From: UBA4416 sp043718985 | GTDB taxonomy: Bacteria > Bacteroidota > Bacteroidia > B-17B0 > Aurantibacillaceae | Direction: 5' to 3' | NCBI GenBank assembly: GCA_043718985.1 | Contig: JAYSUQ010000187.1 | Span: 1 to 34,612, forward strand | Length of the DNA: 34,612 nucleotides | Shown: positions 25,701 through 33,572 of the stretch, one piece after another | Position numbering within the stretch: the first letter of the stretch is position 1 | Layout of the letters: each line of letters begins with the position of its first letter | Position numbers and translations under genes: made by a program | The notes under the pieces: model-generated | Database searches by the model: none | What the model was told of the DNA's origin: nothing | The model's input: only the letters and a program-made list of their open reading frames with translations

Positions 25701-26163
25701 AGCTAATTAAAAACTCTTCAATAAAATCAATACTTAACTTATCGCCTTTTTTTATAACTAACGTGTTTTTACTAAGACTTGTTTTTGAAGCAACTTTTTC
25801 GGCTAAAGCAGCAGCATAGGTTACCACAATACCACTGTAATTATCTTTACTTAAATTACTAAGTGTTTCGGCTCGTTCTTGCACCGATGCATTGCTAGTT
25901 TTTTCTTCTTTATAGGCAACCTTATAACTTTCCGGAAAATAATGTATGTGTTTTTCGGGCAACAAAGCCTGTAAATCATTTAGTAAATAGGCTGCTTTTT
26001 CTTTATCGTTAGCTACTATAAAAAAATTTGAAGTGGTGTTTTGAAACAAATCATTTACCAAAAAGGCAAAGGAACTTCCTCGCAAACCCGATATAAATAC
26101 ATTTGTATTAAGGCTTGCTTGCTTTTTTTTTAATTCTTCCCAAAACTTACCGTTCCACCACAT
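22795..26163 (-). CDS. mfd: Transcription-repair coupling factor Mfd
   Basis: The 1122-residue protein is near the usual length (about 1,150). It removes RNA polymerase stalled at lesions and recruits the UvrABC excision system. The N-terminal third has the UvrB-like region, including FISGLRGSSFAF and FVAEPGQYAIRGGIVDVYSF. The RNA polymerase-interacting CarD-like domain follows (NPGDFVTHIDHGIGRFGGL). The RecG-like translocase then shows the Walker A motif GDVGFGKTE (about 578-586), the DEEQ box IDEEQKFGVG, TATPIPRTL, and motifs V/VI (TTIIESGLDI, QMRGRVGRS). The C-terminal domain begins near RFGPLPIEVAELI. All helicase motifs appear intact. It stands alone on the minus strand, but among photolyase genes on either side. 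Confidence 0.98.
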   Translation of the reverse strand: MWWNGKFWEELKKKQASLNTNVFISGLRGSSFAFLVNDLFQNTTSNFFIVANDKEKAAYLLNDLQALLPEKHIHYFPESYKVAYKEEKTSNASVQERAETLSNLSKDNYSGIVVTYAAALAEKVASKTSLSKNTLVIKKGDKLSIDFIEEFLISYDFELCDFVAEPGQYAIRGGIVDVYSFAHELPYRIELFGNDVEAIKTFDPASQLSNHTYDYVTIIPNIQSNQVIEIRNSIFDYINTDTVLCLDDLVFSKELIDKQFDKTEKYFLTLTGSVKHLTPGELYITGTDFLNLIKPFTLIEFGLTKHLATNEVLFNQSPQPLFNKNFDMLINDLKANKAKGYKNYLTTDNNKQAERLNTIFNDLLAKEHRTAESLIEHININLHEGFIDHDLKIACYTDHQIFERYHRFNLKETKYKTSESLTLKEILSLNPGDFVTHIDHGIGRFGGLVKINANGKQQEAVKLVYKDNDFLYVSIHSLHRISKYTGKEGTAPRIDKIGSTTWSTLKNKTKKNVKEVAYDLIKLYAQRKTQQGHRYPQDNYLQHELEASFIYEDTPDQYKVTNDVKRDMERPYPMDRLVCGDVGFGKTEIAIRAAFKAVCDSKQVAILVPTTILAYQHYKTFKERMKDLPCNISFINRFRSAKEVKETLADTTAGKIDILIGTHKIVGKDVKFKDLGLLIIDEEQKFGVGIKDKLKLFKSTVDTLTLTATPIPRTLQFSLMGARDLSVISTPPPNRYPVQTELITFSEDAIRDAIAYEMSRGGQVYFVHNKVQSIQDVAGIIQRLVPEARVCVGHGQMDGDKLEDVMFSFIEGEFDVLVATTIIESGLDITNANTIIINDSQNFGLSDLHQMRGRVGRSNKKAFCYLLTPPFINLTTEARKRLQAIVEFSDLGSGFQIAMRDLDIRGAGNLLGGEQSGFINDMGFDTYMKILNEAIEELKQEDWYKDVVNEGEGASTDKSVFSRQFVKDTVVDTDLQLLIPDTYVSNLTERLLLYRELDNVTKEEEIKLFETNLRDRFGPLPIEVAELINVVRMRWAAMKLGFEKITLKNNKMLAYFLSKQDSDYFNSAMFKAVLLYAQKSPKHTALKEINGKLWLTIENVKSVDEAIAVFAKINQIIKPEIE

Positions 26164-26237
26164 TGCGCTGTAAATATAATTTATTTATTCTTTTGTTTTA
26201 GTAAGAGCATACTATGAATTTAATTTTAAGGATAATT

Positions 26238-27632
26238 TTACTTTATATTTTTCCCCCTTGGGCCATCGCCTTTATGTAGTATTGTTTGTGAATGTAAAAA
26301 ATGCACAGCCTCTGCCGAATCTTTTACTTTAGATGCACAACGTTGCAGCATTTCTAATTCAAACACGTTTAATATATGTTTACGTAAATTAAGTTTATTG
26401 GCAGTCAACAAACTAGTACTTCCTTTTGTTATTGCTCTTGCCAACGCCAACGCATCAAGCAAGGCTTGGTTAGCACCCTGCCCCTTAAACGGGCTCATTG
26501 GGTGCGCCGCATCGCCAATTAGTGTTGCGTTGCCACATTTTTGTAATAAACTTGGGGTAAGCAATTCTCTGTCATAAACAGGGTATCCTGTTACCTGTGC
26601 ATACTTAGTGGCACTTAAAATTTGAGGAATAGGGTTGTGCCATTTAGTGCGATTACAAGCTTCCTTCCACAAACCCTCTGCGCCCTGCGCGCTTAATGCC
26701 TTAGCTTCTTTTTCGGACATTGGTATACTTAATTGCCACATAACGGTATCTGCATCAAATGGCATTACATAAATACGCTCGTTGCCATTAGCGGTTTGAA
26801 ACACTGTGGCCGAATCTAATAAAGTATGATCGGCGTTTGATATAGCAGCTAATGGGCAAATACCTAAAATTACAATGCAGCCTAAGTATTTTAAAGGAGA
26901 TGCATCATCGCCTATTAATAAATTACGCAACACACTACGAATGCCATCGGCTCCTACAACTAAATTTGCTTTCGTTTTTTTTATAATTCCATCAACATTA
27001 AAACTGAGTTCAACATCATCGCCACCAACATTATTTATATCAGTTAATTGATGATTCCACTGTACTGCATTAATATTGCCTAGTTGCTCGAGTAACGCTA
27101 AACGTAATGATTGCCTTGCAATATGTTTATTGGTGCGTTTTGTATATGCCTTGGTGTTTGCGGGCAGCCATTTTCTCATGCCCCATTCTCCAATTATGGT
27201 TCCATCGGTTTTGTGCACTACGTGCCGTGTTGATACAATACTGCATTTTAAATTTAAAATACCTAAAGCCTCAATAGCTTTACCAGCTTGTTGCAATGTA
27301 AGGCCATAGCCTTGGGTACGGGTATCAAAATCTTTATCGCGCTCGTATAACGTAAATGGTATGCAGCGGTGCAGGCAAGCAACAGCTAAAGCAATGCCGC
27401 TAATGCCCCCACCAATAATTGCTACGTGAGGGTATTTAATAGTATTGGCAATGGGTGTGTTTAGGGTTTGAATTAACCCTGTACCGTTACAATTTTTACA
27501 AACTAGTAAGTGTGTTTTTAAGGTTAATGAACATACATTTTTTTCGTTTACCTTTTTTTTTCGTCTTTGGTTTTTTTTACCAAGCCCTAAACACTTTTCG
27601 CAAATTGTTAAACATGGCACTATGTTTTGCAT
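26238..27632 (-). CDS. FAD-dependent monooxygenase with DnaJ-like cysteine N-terminus
   Basis: The 464-residue protein joins a 65-residue N-terminal extension to a PHBH-type flavin monooxygenase. The extension holds two CxxCxGxG units, CEKCLGLG (11-18) and CKNCNGTG (45-52), separated by a lysine-rich loop. They are the DnaJ-type zinc-binding repeat and would complete one four-cysteine zinc site. The oxygenase domain has the dinucleotide motif IIGGGISGIALAVA (72-85), E97-R98 for the ribose, a D-G motif in VGADGIRSVLR and the FAD-phosphate motif IGDAAHPMSPFKGQGANQAL. I recall the same domain pair in gammaproteobacteria, so the fusion is not unique. An aromatic substrate is likely, but which one is unknown. 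It is divergent from the DUF2071 gene. Confidence 0.88.
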   Translation of the reverse strand: MQNIVPCLTICEKCLGLGKKNQRRKKKVNEKNVCSLTLKTHLLVCKNCNGTGLIQTLNTPIANTIKYPHVAIIGGGISGIALAVACLHRCIPFTLYERDKDFDTRTQGYGLTLQQAGKAIEALGILNLKCSIVSTRHVVHKTDGTIIGEWGMRKWLPANTKAYTKRTNKHIARQSLRLALLEQLGNINAVQWNHQLTDINNVGGDDVELSFNVDGIIKKTKANLVVGADGIRSVLRNLLIGDDASPLKYLGCIVILGICPLAAISNADHTLLDSATVFQTANGNERIYVMPFDADTVMWQLSIPMSEKEAKALSAQGAEGLWKEACNRTKWHNPIPQILSATKYAQVTGYPVYDRELLTPSLLQKCGNATLIGDAAHPMSPFKGQGANQALLDALALARAITKGSTSLLTANKLNLRKHILNVFELEMLQRCASKVKDSAEAVHFLHSQTILHKGDGPRGKNIK

Positions 27633-27812
27633 TATATATTTAAGTTTAATAAGTTAATTTAAATAGATAATTTATTTTAAACTATTTAATAAAAATACGC
27701 AACTTTTATTTATTACAACATCAAAAAACGGGTTAGTGTTTAATGTAAATTCTATTTACTTTTATACTGTAAGTAAGGATTACCTGTGTTTTAAAAATTA
27801 ATTTAAAAAAAT
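27633..27812. promoter_or_regulatory. Divergent intergenic region upstream of the photolyase cluster
   Basis: These 180 very AT-rich bases separate the monooxygenase (minus) from the DUF2071 gene (plus) and should contain both promoters. I find no exact Bacteroidota TAnnTTTG box and no palindromic operator I would defend. Confidence 0.3.
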
Positions 27813-28538
27813 ATGAAGTTTTTAGAGGCTAATTGGGAAAATATAATAATGGCAAACTATGCAGTACCAACTCAAGTTTTAAAACCTTACTTACCAAATG
27901 GTTGCGAATTAGATTTGTATAACGGTTTGGCTTATGTTAGTTTGGTAGGCTTTATGTTTAAAAAAACTAAGTTGTTTAAATTACCAATTCCATTACTGGG
28001 TACTTTTGAAGAAATTAATTTAAGGTTTTATGTAATTAGAAAAGAAGGTGGCGTTACAAAGCGAGGTGTTGTGTTTATAAATGAAACCATACCATACAAA
28101 GCAGTTGCCTGGGTGGCTAATAAGTTGTATAAAGAACATTACACAACCATACCAACAAAAAACATTATAACTGTAACACCATTAAATAAACAAATTGAAT
28201 ACCAATGGAAAATTAATAACAGCTGGAATAGTATGTTTGTAAAAACAGCAGTATCTAAAAACCCAATGCTAGCAGGTAGTTTTGAAGAATATATTTTTGA
28301 ACACTATTATGGTTATACAAAAATTAACGATTTAAATACCGAAGAATATACAATTATGCACCCACGTTGGAATTTAAATACAGTTTTAGAATATAATATT
28401 AATTGCAATTTTGATAAAATGTATGGCAATCATTTTTCGTTTTTAAATACCGTTAAGCCAACAGCAGTTATAGTTGCCGAAGGTTCGGAAGTGTTTGTTA
28501 ACTGGAAAAGAAACAAACTAAAATTAAATGCTGAATGA
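27813..28538 (+). CDS. DUF2071 (YqjF-like) family protein
   Basis: The 241-residue protein matches the YqjF/DUF2071 family, related in fold to acetoacetate decarboxylase. Recognisable are FLEANWENIIMANYAVPTQV at the start, LPNGCELDLYNGLAYVSLVG, and the later segments GTFEEINLRFYVI and KRGVVFINETIP. The characteristic ANYxVPxxxLxPYLP opening is intact. No catalytic activity is established for the family. It is the first gene of a plus-strand run; its stop overlaps the start of the DUF2256 gene by four bases (ATGA), which suggests translational coupling with a cluster devoted to photolyase/cryptochrome. Confidence 0.9.
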   Translation: MKFLEANWENIIMANYAVPTQVLKPYLPNGCELDLYNGLAYVSLVGFMFKKTKLFKLPIPLLGTFEEINLRFYVIRKEGGVTKRGVVFINETIPYKAVAWVANKLYKEHYTTIPTKNIITVTPLNKQIEYQWKINNSWNSMFVKTAVSKNPMLAGSFEEYIFEHYYGYTKINDLNTEEYTIMHPRWNLNTVLEYNINCNFDKMYGNHFSFLNTVKPTAVIVAEGSEVFVNWKRNKLKLNAE

Positions 28539-28672
28539 AAGGTGTAAAAAAACAAAACCTACCATCAAAAATTTGCGCCACTTGTAATAAACCATTTACT
28601 TGGCGTAAAAAATGGGAAAAAAATTGGACTGATGTAAAATATTGCAGCGATAAATGCAGAAACAATAAATAA
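28535..28672 (+). CDS. DUF2256 small cysteine protein
   Basis: A 45-residue ORF that length-filtered gene finders can miss. It matches the DUF2256 pattern: an N-terminal lysine-rich lead, LPSKICATCNKPFTWRKKWE, then a tryptophan and VKYCSDKCRNNK. The four cysteines (C14, C17, C37, C41, in the order CxxC...CxxxC) form a probable zinc or metal site. The start overlaps the DUF2071 stop (ATGA), and the stop is four bases before the FeS-type photolyase start. Members are often found next to photolyase-like genes; the role is unknown. The pattern, the length and the tight spacing on both sides make this a real gene. Confidence 0.93.
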   Translation: MKGVKKQNLPSKICATCNKPFTWRKKWEKNWTDVKYCSDKCRNNK

Positions 28673-28676
28673 AAAA

Positions 28677-30227
28677 ATGGCTACTACAAAGCAAAAAATA
28701 GTACGATTAATTTTAGGCGACCAACTTAACATTAACCACTCGTGGTTTAAAAAAATTGATGATACTGTTACATACGTAATGATGGAAATACGTACCGAAA
28801 CAGATTATGCGCAACATCACATACAAAAAGTAATAGGCATTTTTGCCGCAATGCAAACCTTTGCTAAAGAGTTACAACAACAAAAACACAACGTTATATA
28901 TATTAAGCTAAATGATAAAAATAACTTACAAAGCTTTGATGAAAATTGTGACGCATTAATTTTAAAAAATAATTTCACTCAATTTCAATATCAGTTACCT
29001 GATGAATACAGAGTAGATGAGCTATTAAAAAATTACGCGAAATTACTTACAGTGCCAACAAGCGTTGTTGATACCGAACATTTTTACAGTAATAGAAGCG
29101 AACTTGGAAGTTTGTTTGAAGGAAAAAAAATGTATTTAATGGAAACCTTTTATCGTTACATGCGAAAAAAACACCACGTGCTAATTGTTGATGGCGATAA
29201 ACCATTACACGGTAAATGGAATTTTGATGAAGATAACCGACAAAAATTACCTAAAGAACATAAACCAACACAACCTTTTTTATTTGTAAATAATGTAACT
29301 GAAGTTGAATCAGAATTAAAAAAAACAACCATAAAAACAATTGGCGTAGTTGATGCTAAATTTTTTTTGTGGCCAATAAACCGCTCGCAATCCCTGCAAT
29401 TACTTAGTTTTTTTGTGCAAGAGTGCTTACCATTGTTTGGTACTTTTCAGGATGCGATGGCCCCAAACGAATGGTCGCTATACCATTCGCGACTTTCGTT
29501 TTCGATGAATGTAAAACTCATATCGCCACAAGAGGTTGTAAACACAGCCATTGAAGAATATAATAAAAGACCCAATGAAATTGAATACAACCAACTAGAA
29601 GGATTTGTTAGACAAATTATTGGTTGGCGCGAATACATGCGAGGCATTTATTGGCTTAAAATGCCAGAATACGCTACACTTAATTATTTTGAACATACGG
29701 CAAAATTACCAACTTGGTTTTGGACAGGTAAAACAAAAATGAATTGTTTAAAAAACGCCATAAATCAATCGTTGCAGTTTGCTTATGCACACCACATACA
29801 ACGGCTAATGATAACTGGTAACTTTGCATTATTAGCTGGCGTTAACCCTAACGAGGTTGATGCTTGGTATTTAGGAATTTACATTGATGCCTTTGAGTGG
29901 GTTGAAATCACTAACACGCGTGGCATGAGTCAGTTTGCAGATGGTGGCATTGTGGGCTCAAAACCCTATGTGAGTTCTGCTACTTATATTAATAAAATGA
30001 GTTCGTACTGCACAGGTTGTTATTATGATAAAGCAAAAAAAACAGGTGATAAGGCTTGTCCGTTTAATAGTTTATACTGGAATTTTTATGATAAACACGA
30101 ATTAAAACTATCAAAAAATCCACGCATAGGAATGATGTATAACGTGTGGCGAAAAATGCAACCAAACACTAAAGCAGAGTTATTAGAACAAGCCGATTAT
30201 TATTTAAAAAACATTAATGATTTATAA
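28677..30227 (+). CDS. FeS-BCP family photolyase (prokaryotic (6-4) photolyase-like)
   Basis: The 516-residue protein belongs to the iron-sulfur bacterial cryptochrome/photolyase group. The N-terminus IVRLILGDQLNINHSWF is typical. The four cluster cysteines are C357, C445, C448 and C461; their spacing (88, 3, 13) is exactly that of Agrobacterium PhrB (C350, C438, C441, C454). The C-terminal FAD region includes QIIGWREYMRGIYWL, HHIQRLMITGNFALL and GTHE-like positions of the family in modified form (NTRGMSQFADGG). These enzymes repair (6-4) photoproducts using FAD, an antenna chromophore and a [4Fe-4S] cluster. It follows DUF2256 by four bases and precedes a DASH cryptochrome by 73, so the genes are probably co-expressed. 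Confidence 0.95.
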   Translation: MATTKQKIVRLILGDQLNINHSWFKKIDDTVTYVMMEIRTETDYAQHHIQKVIGIFAAMQTFAKELQQQKHNVIYIKLNDKNNLQSFDENCDALILKNNFTQFQYQLPDEYRVDELLKNYAKLLTVPTSVVDTEHFYSNRSELGSLFEGKKMYLMETFYRYMRKKHHVLIVDGDKPLHGKWNFDEDNRQKLPKEHKPTQPFLFVNNVTEVESELKKTTIKTIGVVDAKFFLWPINRSQSLQLLSFFVQECLPLFGTFQDAMAPNEWSLYHSRLSFSMNVKLISPQEVVNTAIEEYNKRPNEIEYNQLEGFVRQIIGWREYMRGIYWLKMPEYATLNYFEHTAKLPTWFWTGKTKMNCLKNAINQSLQFAYAHHIQRLMITGNFALLAGVNPNEVDAWYLGIYIDAFEWVEITNTRGMSQFADGGIVGSKPYVSSATYINKMSSYCTGCYYDKAKKTGDKACPFNSLYWNFYDKHELKLSKNPRIGMMYNVWRKMQPNTKAELLEQADYYLKNINDL

Positions 30228-30300
30228 TTTAACAGTGACTTGTAAAACTGAAATACTAAATATTAACTAGGCATACAAAACAATACAAAAAAACTTGTAA

Positions 30301-31596
30301 ATGAAAACATCTATAGTTTGGTTTAAAACCGATTTGCGTTTGCACGATAACGAAACCTTAGTACGCGCCATTGAACAAAGCGACGAAGTTATACCAGTTT
30401 ACTGTTTGGATGACGCACACTTTAAAACAACCGAATTTGGCTTTAAAAAAACAGGAAACTTTAGAGTACAATTTTTATTAGATGCATTAGCTGATTTAGA
30501 TAAAAATTTACGCAACATAGGCTCGGGCTTAATTGTGGTGTGCGGAAAACCCGAAGATGAATTGTTTAAATTAGTGCAAAAGTATAATGTGCAAAAAGTG
30601 TTTTGTAAAAAAGAAGTTGCTTTCGAAGAAAAACAAACACAACAGTTAGTAGAAAAAAAATTATGGACAGCCCATTGCCAACTCGAAACATTTAGCACCA
30701 GCACGTTATACCATGCACAGGATTTGCCCTTTACTTTAAAAGATATTCCCGATGTGTTTACTAACTTTAGAAAAAGAATAGAAAAAGAAGCAACTATTAG
30801 AGAGGTGTTTTTAACACCAAGCACTATTAAATCGCCAATTATTAACCAACTGCAATTGCCTAGTATAACTCAGCTTGGCTTAGCACCCATTATTAGAGAC
30901 CAACGCGCGGCTATTAATTTTAAAGGTGGCGAAACAGAAGGATATAAAAGATTGACTACTTATTTGTTTAAAACAAAAGCAATATCTACTTACAAAGAAA
31001 CCCGAAATGGAATGATAGGCGAAAATTATTCAACTAAGTTTTCGGCTTGGTTAGGTTTAGGATGTTTATCGCCGCGAGAAATTTATTATGAATTAAAAAA
31101 ATATGAGTTGCAATTTTCGGCAAACGAATCAACCTATTGGTTAGAATTTGAATTGTTGTGGCGCGATTATTTTAGATTTATGATGAAAAAACATTCTAAC
31201 GGTTTTTTTAAACAAACAGGTATACAAACTAAAACATATAATTTAAATAAGCATAATAATGACATATTACTTACTTGGATAAACGGACAAACAGGAGTTG
31301 ATTTTGTTGATGCCAATATGCTTGAACTTAAACAAACGGGCTTTATGAGTAACCGTGGCAGGCAAAATGTTGCAAGTTATTTATGTAACGATTTAAAATT
31401 AGATTGGCGATACGGAGCCGCTTATTTTGAACAGCAATTAATAGATTACGATGTGTGCAGCAATTGGGGAAACTGGGCTTACTTAGCGGGAGTAGGTAAC
31501 GACCCAAGAGGCAACCGCATTTTTAATATCGAAAAGCAAGCTAACGATTACGACAAAGCAAAAACATACAGAAACCTATGGTTAAATAATGATTAA
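30301..31596 (+). CDS. DASH-family cryptochrome
   Basis: The 431-residue flavoprotein starts with WFKTDLRLHDN (7-17), the photolyase antenna-domain opening. DASH hallmarks include DLPFTLKDIPDVFTNFRKR and TYLFKTKAISTYKETRNGM. They continue with YSTKFSAWLGLGCLSPREI, ELLWRDYFRFMM, QTGFMSNRGRQNVASYL and NWGNWAYLAGVGNDPRGNR. DASH proteins repair cyclobutane dimers in single-stranded DNA and may also act as light sensors. It completes a four-gene plus-strand run. Its end is 26 bases from the convergent OmpA-like gene, with no hairpin terminator visible between them. Confidence 0.95.
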   Translation: MKTSIVWFKTDLRLHDNETLVRAIEQSDEVIPVYCLDDAHFKTTEFGFKKTGNFRVQFLLDALADLDKNLRNIGSGLIVVCGKPEDELFKLVQKYNVQKVFCKKEVAFEEKQTQQLVEKKLWTAHCQLETFSTSTLYHAQDLPFTLKDIPDVFTNFRKRIEKEATIREVFLTPSTIKSPIINQLQLPSITQLGLAPIIRDQRAAINFKGGETEGYKRLTTYLFKTKAISTYKETRNGMIGENYSTKFSAWLGLGCLSPREIYYELKKYELQFSANESTYWLEFELLWRDYFRFMMKKHSNGFFKQTGIQTKTYNLNKHNNDILLTWINGQTGVDFVDANMLELKQTGFMSNRGRQNVASYLCNDLKLDWRYGAAYFEQQLIDYDVCSNWGNWAYLAGVGNDPRGNRIFNIEKQANDYDKAKTYRNLWLNND

Positions 31597-31622
31597 AGAT
31601 TATACAATTACCTTTTTCACTA

Positions 31623-33572
31623 CTATTGTTTTAAATAGCTTACTGCAATAATTTGTATTTTTCGTTCGGCTGCTGCATAAGGGCTGTATACCGAGTTTCG
31701 AGTATCTTTCACATCATCACTAACAGTGCTTATGGGTAGTTCTCCAATATCTTCGGTTGTAAATTCAATACTGCCTATTTGGTTGTTGTTGGCATTAATG
31801 TATTTTAAAAACAAACCATTTTTATATTCTTTAAAATAATTTTGCAAACTACTTATACGTCGTTTAGCTAAGTTTACATTGTAATCGGTACTTGCCAAAG
31901 GGCTACAATAGCCTTTCATTGTAATTTTTACTTTTTCGTTACGGCTTAAAACTTTTTCTAATAATAGTGCAAATTTATCTAAGTCCTGCATTCCTGCATC
32001 AACACTATCTTCAAAAAAATTATCTAATCTGTTGTTTGCAAAATCTTTTGCATCGTTGTTTAATCCCTTTGTGTATTCTGTTGTGTATTTTTGTTTTAAA
32101 ATTACATAATCATCATAAGTTTTTTTATAATTTTTTCGTGTTACAATTACTTTTGTTTTAGGTTCGGGCTCATCGTTATGAAAATATAAGGTTAACGGCA
32201 CCAACACTTTCATTTGATTAATGACGGCTTCACTGGAGTCTATTAATTTTAATGGCTCGGTTAATGGTTCTATTTCTGCACTATAAATGTCGTTACAACA
32301 ACTCGGTTTATCTTCAAAGTAAGAACCCAAGCGGTTGGATGAAACATAGGCTTTGTTTTTTTTAGAATTTATGCTGTAATAAATATCATTGTAACTACTA
32401 TTTATTGGATAACCTAAATTTTGAATAGCATTAAAATTTTGATTTTTATACTCCGATTTAAAAACATCAAAACCACCTAAGCCCTTGTGCCAAGTACTAC
32501 TAAAATATAGTGTTTGATTTTCTGATACAAACCAAGGTGTAATTTCATCTTCGTGCGAGTTGATTAATTTACCCGCATTTATAGGCGTTTCAAATGTATT
32601 ATCTGCATTCATTGTAGCGTACCAAATATCCATACCACCTTCGCCAGCTGCTCTATCACTTGCAAAAAACAATACATCTTTATTATTTAATTTACTTAAA
32701 CAAGGCTGTGTATTATTACTACCCAAAACATTTATTGGCGAAGGCAGCTTTTGCAATGCTTGCCAATGCCCATTTATAAATTCGGATAAATACATATCGC
32801 AACGGTAATGGCCAGCGTTTATGGCTATGCAGCGCGACATGATTAACTTTGTAAAATCGGCATTAAAACTTGTGTTGGCATTATGTGTTCCGTTTTGGTT
32901 AAACAAGCTATCTAACTCTTTAGCCTGTTGCCACTTTTTATTTTTGTTGTTTGATGCGTATAGTTTATTATAATTAACCTCGTTTTTATCTTTTTGATTA
33001 CCGTTTCGTAATGACGAAAAATATAAAACACTATCGTTTTCAAACGGGGCATACTCGCTTACTTTGCTGTTTACTAAACTATCTAAATGTGTAATGGTAA
33101 TTTTTATAGGGTTTTTAATGGCAATTAATGCAAAGTCGCAAGCTTCTGTTTCTTGTTTAGCTTTTTGGGCTAATTGTTTTTTTTGTTTGTCTTTACTTGT
33201 TTTGTTTTTTTTATAATATTTATCAAAATATTTTTTGGCGTCTTTATATTTACCTGTATTTTTTAAAAGTGTTGCAATGTAAAAGGGCACTTCTTTGTAA
33301 ACTTTCCCGTTATCTTTTTTTTGTATTTTTAAATACCAGTGCAGCGCCGTTGTGTTATCATAATTTAAGCGCGAGGCATCTGCAAACAATAACTGATATT
33401 GAATGTTTGACGAATCTTGTAAAATTATTTGGTTAAAAACTTGAGCTGCCGACGAGTAGTCTTTTAAACTAGTTGCTTCGTTACCTTGCTTAAGTAAACG
33501 TTTTATGCTTTGTGCTTTAACAGTGGTTAAAGTAATTAAAATAAATACTATAAAAAGTAGGGACTGTTTCAT
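31623..33572 (-). CDS. TPR-PD40-OmpA-like envelope protein (PorE-like)
   Basis: I start at the ATG overlapping the upstream stop (TAATG), because it begins the signal peptide (MKQSLLFIVFILITL, cleavage likely after KA); the earlier in-frame ATG would add six residues inside the upstream gene. The 649-residue product has TPR-type helices in its first 130 residues. It then has PD40/WD40-like propeller blades (LYFSSLRNG, LFFASDRAAGEGGMDIWYA, LYFSSTWHKGLGGFDVFKS, AYVSSNRLGSY). The OmpA-like C-terminus contains LYFHNDEPEPKT, DYNVNLAKRRISSL and AAERKIQI. The order TPR, propeller, OmpA is that of T9SS PorE, which ties the machinery to peptidoglycan, but a carboxypeptidase-regulatory domain seen in PorE is missing. 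It is coupled to a PorP/SprF-family gene. Confidence 0.88.
   Translation of the reverse strand: MKQSLLFIVFILITLTTVKAQSIKRLLKQGNEATSLKDYSSAAQVFNQIILQDSSNIQYQLLFADASRLNYDNTTALHWYLKIQKKDNGKVYKEVPFYIATLLKNTGKYKDAKKYFDKYYKKNKTSKDKQKKQLAQKAKQETEACDFALIAIKNPIKITITHLDSLVNSKVSEYAPFENDSVLYFSSLRNGNQKDKNEVNYNKLYASNNKNKKWQQAKELDSLFNQNGTHNANTSFNADFTKLIMSRCIAINAGHYRCDMYLSEFINGHWQALQKLPSPINVLGSNNTQPCLSKLNNKDVLFFASDRAAGEGGMDIWYATMNADNTFETPINAGKLINSHEDEITPWFVSENQTLYFSSTWHKGLGGFDVFKSEYKNQNFNAIQNLGYPINSSYNDIYYSINSKKNKAYVSSNRLGSYFEDKPSCCNDIYSAEIEPLTEPLKLIDSSEAVINQMKVLVPLTLYFHNDEPEPKTKVIVTRKNYKKTYDDYVILKQKYTTEYTKGLNNDAKDFANNRLDNFFEDSVDAGMQDLDKFALLLEKVLSRNEKVKITMKGYCSPLASTDYNVNLAKRRISSLQNYFKEYKNGLFLKYINANNNQIGSIEFTTEDIGELPISTVSDDVKDTRNSVYSPYAAAERKIQIIAVSYLKQ

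Noticed and set aside
30399..30824. Minus-strand ORF of 141 codons
   Set aside because: It is antisense to the DASH cryptochrome, whose conserved residues span this region, and it shows no recognisable motif.
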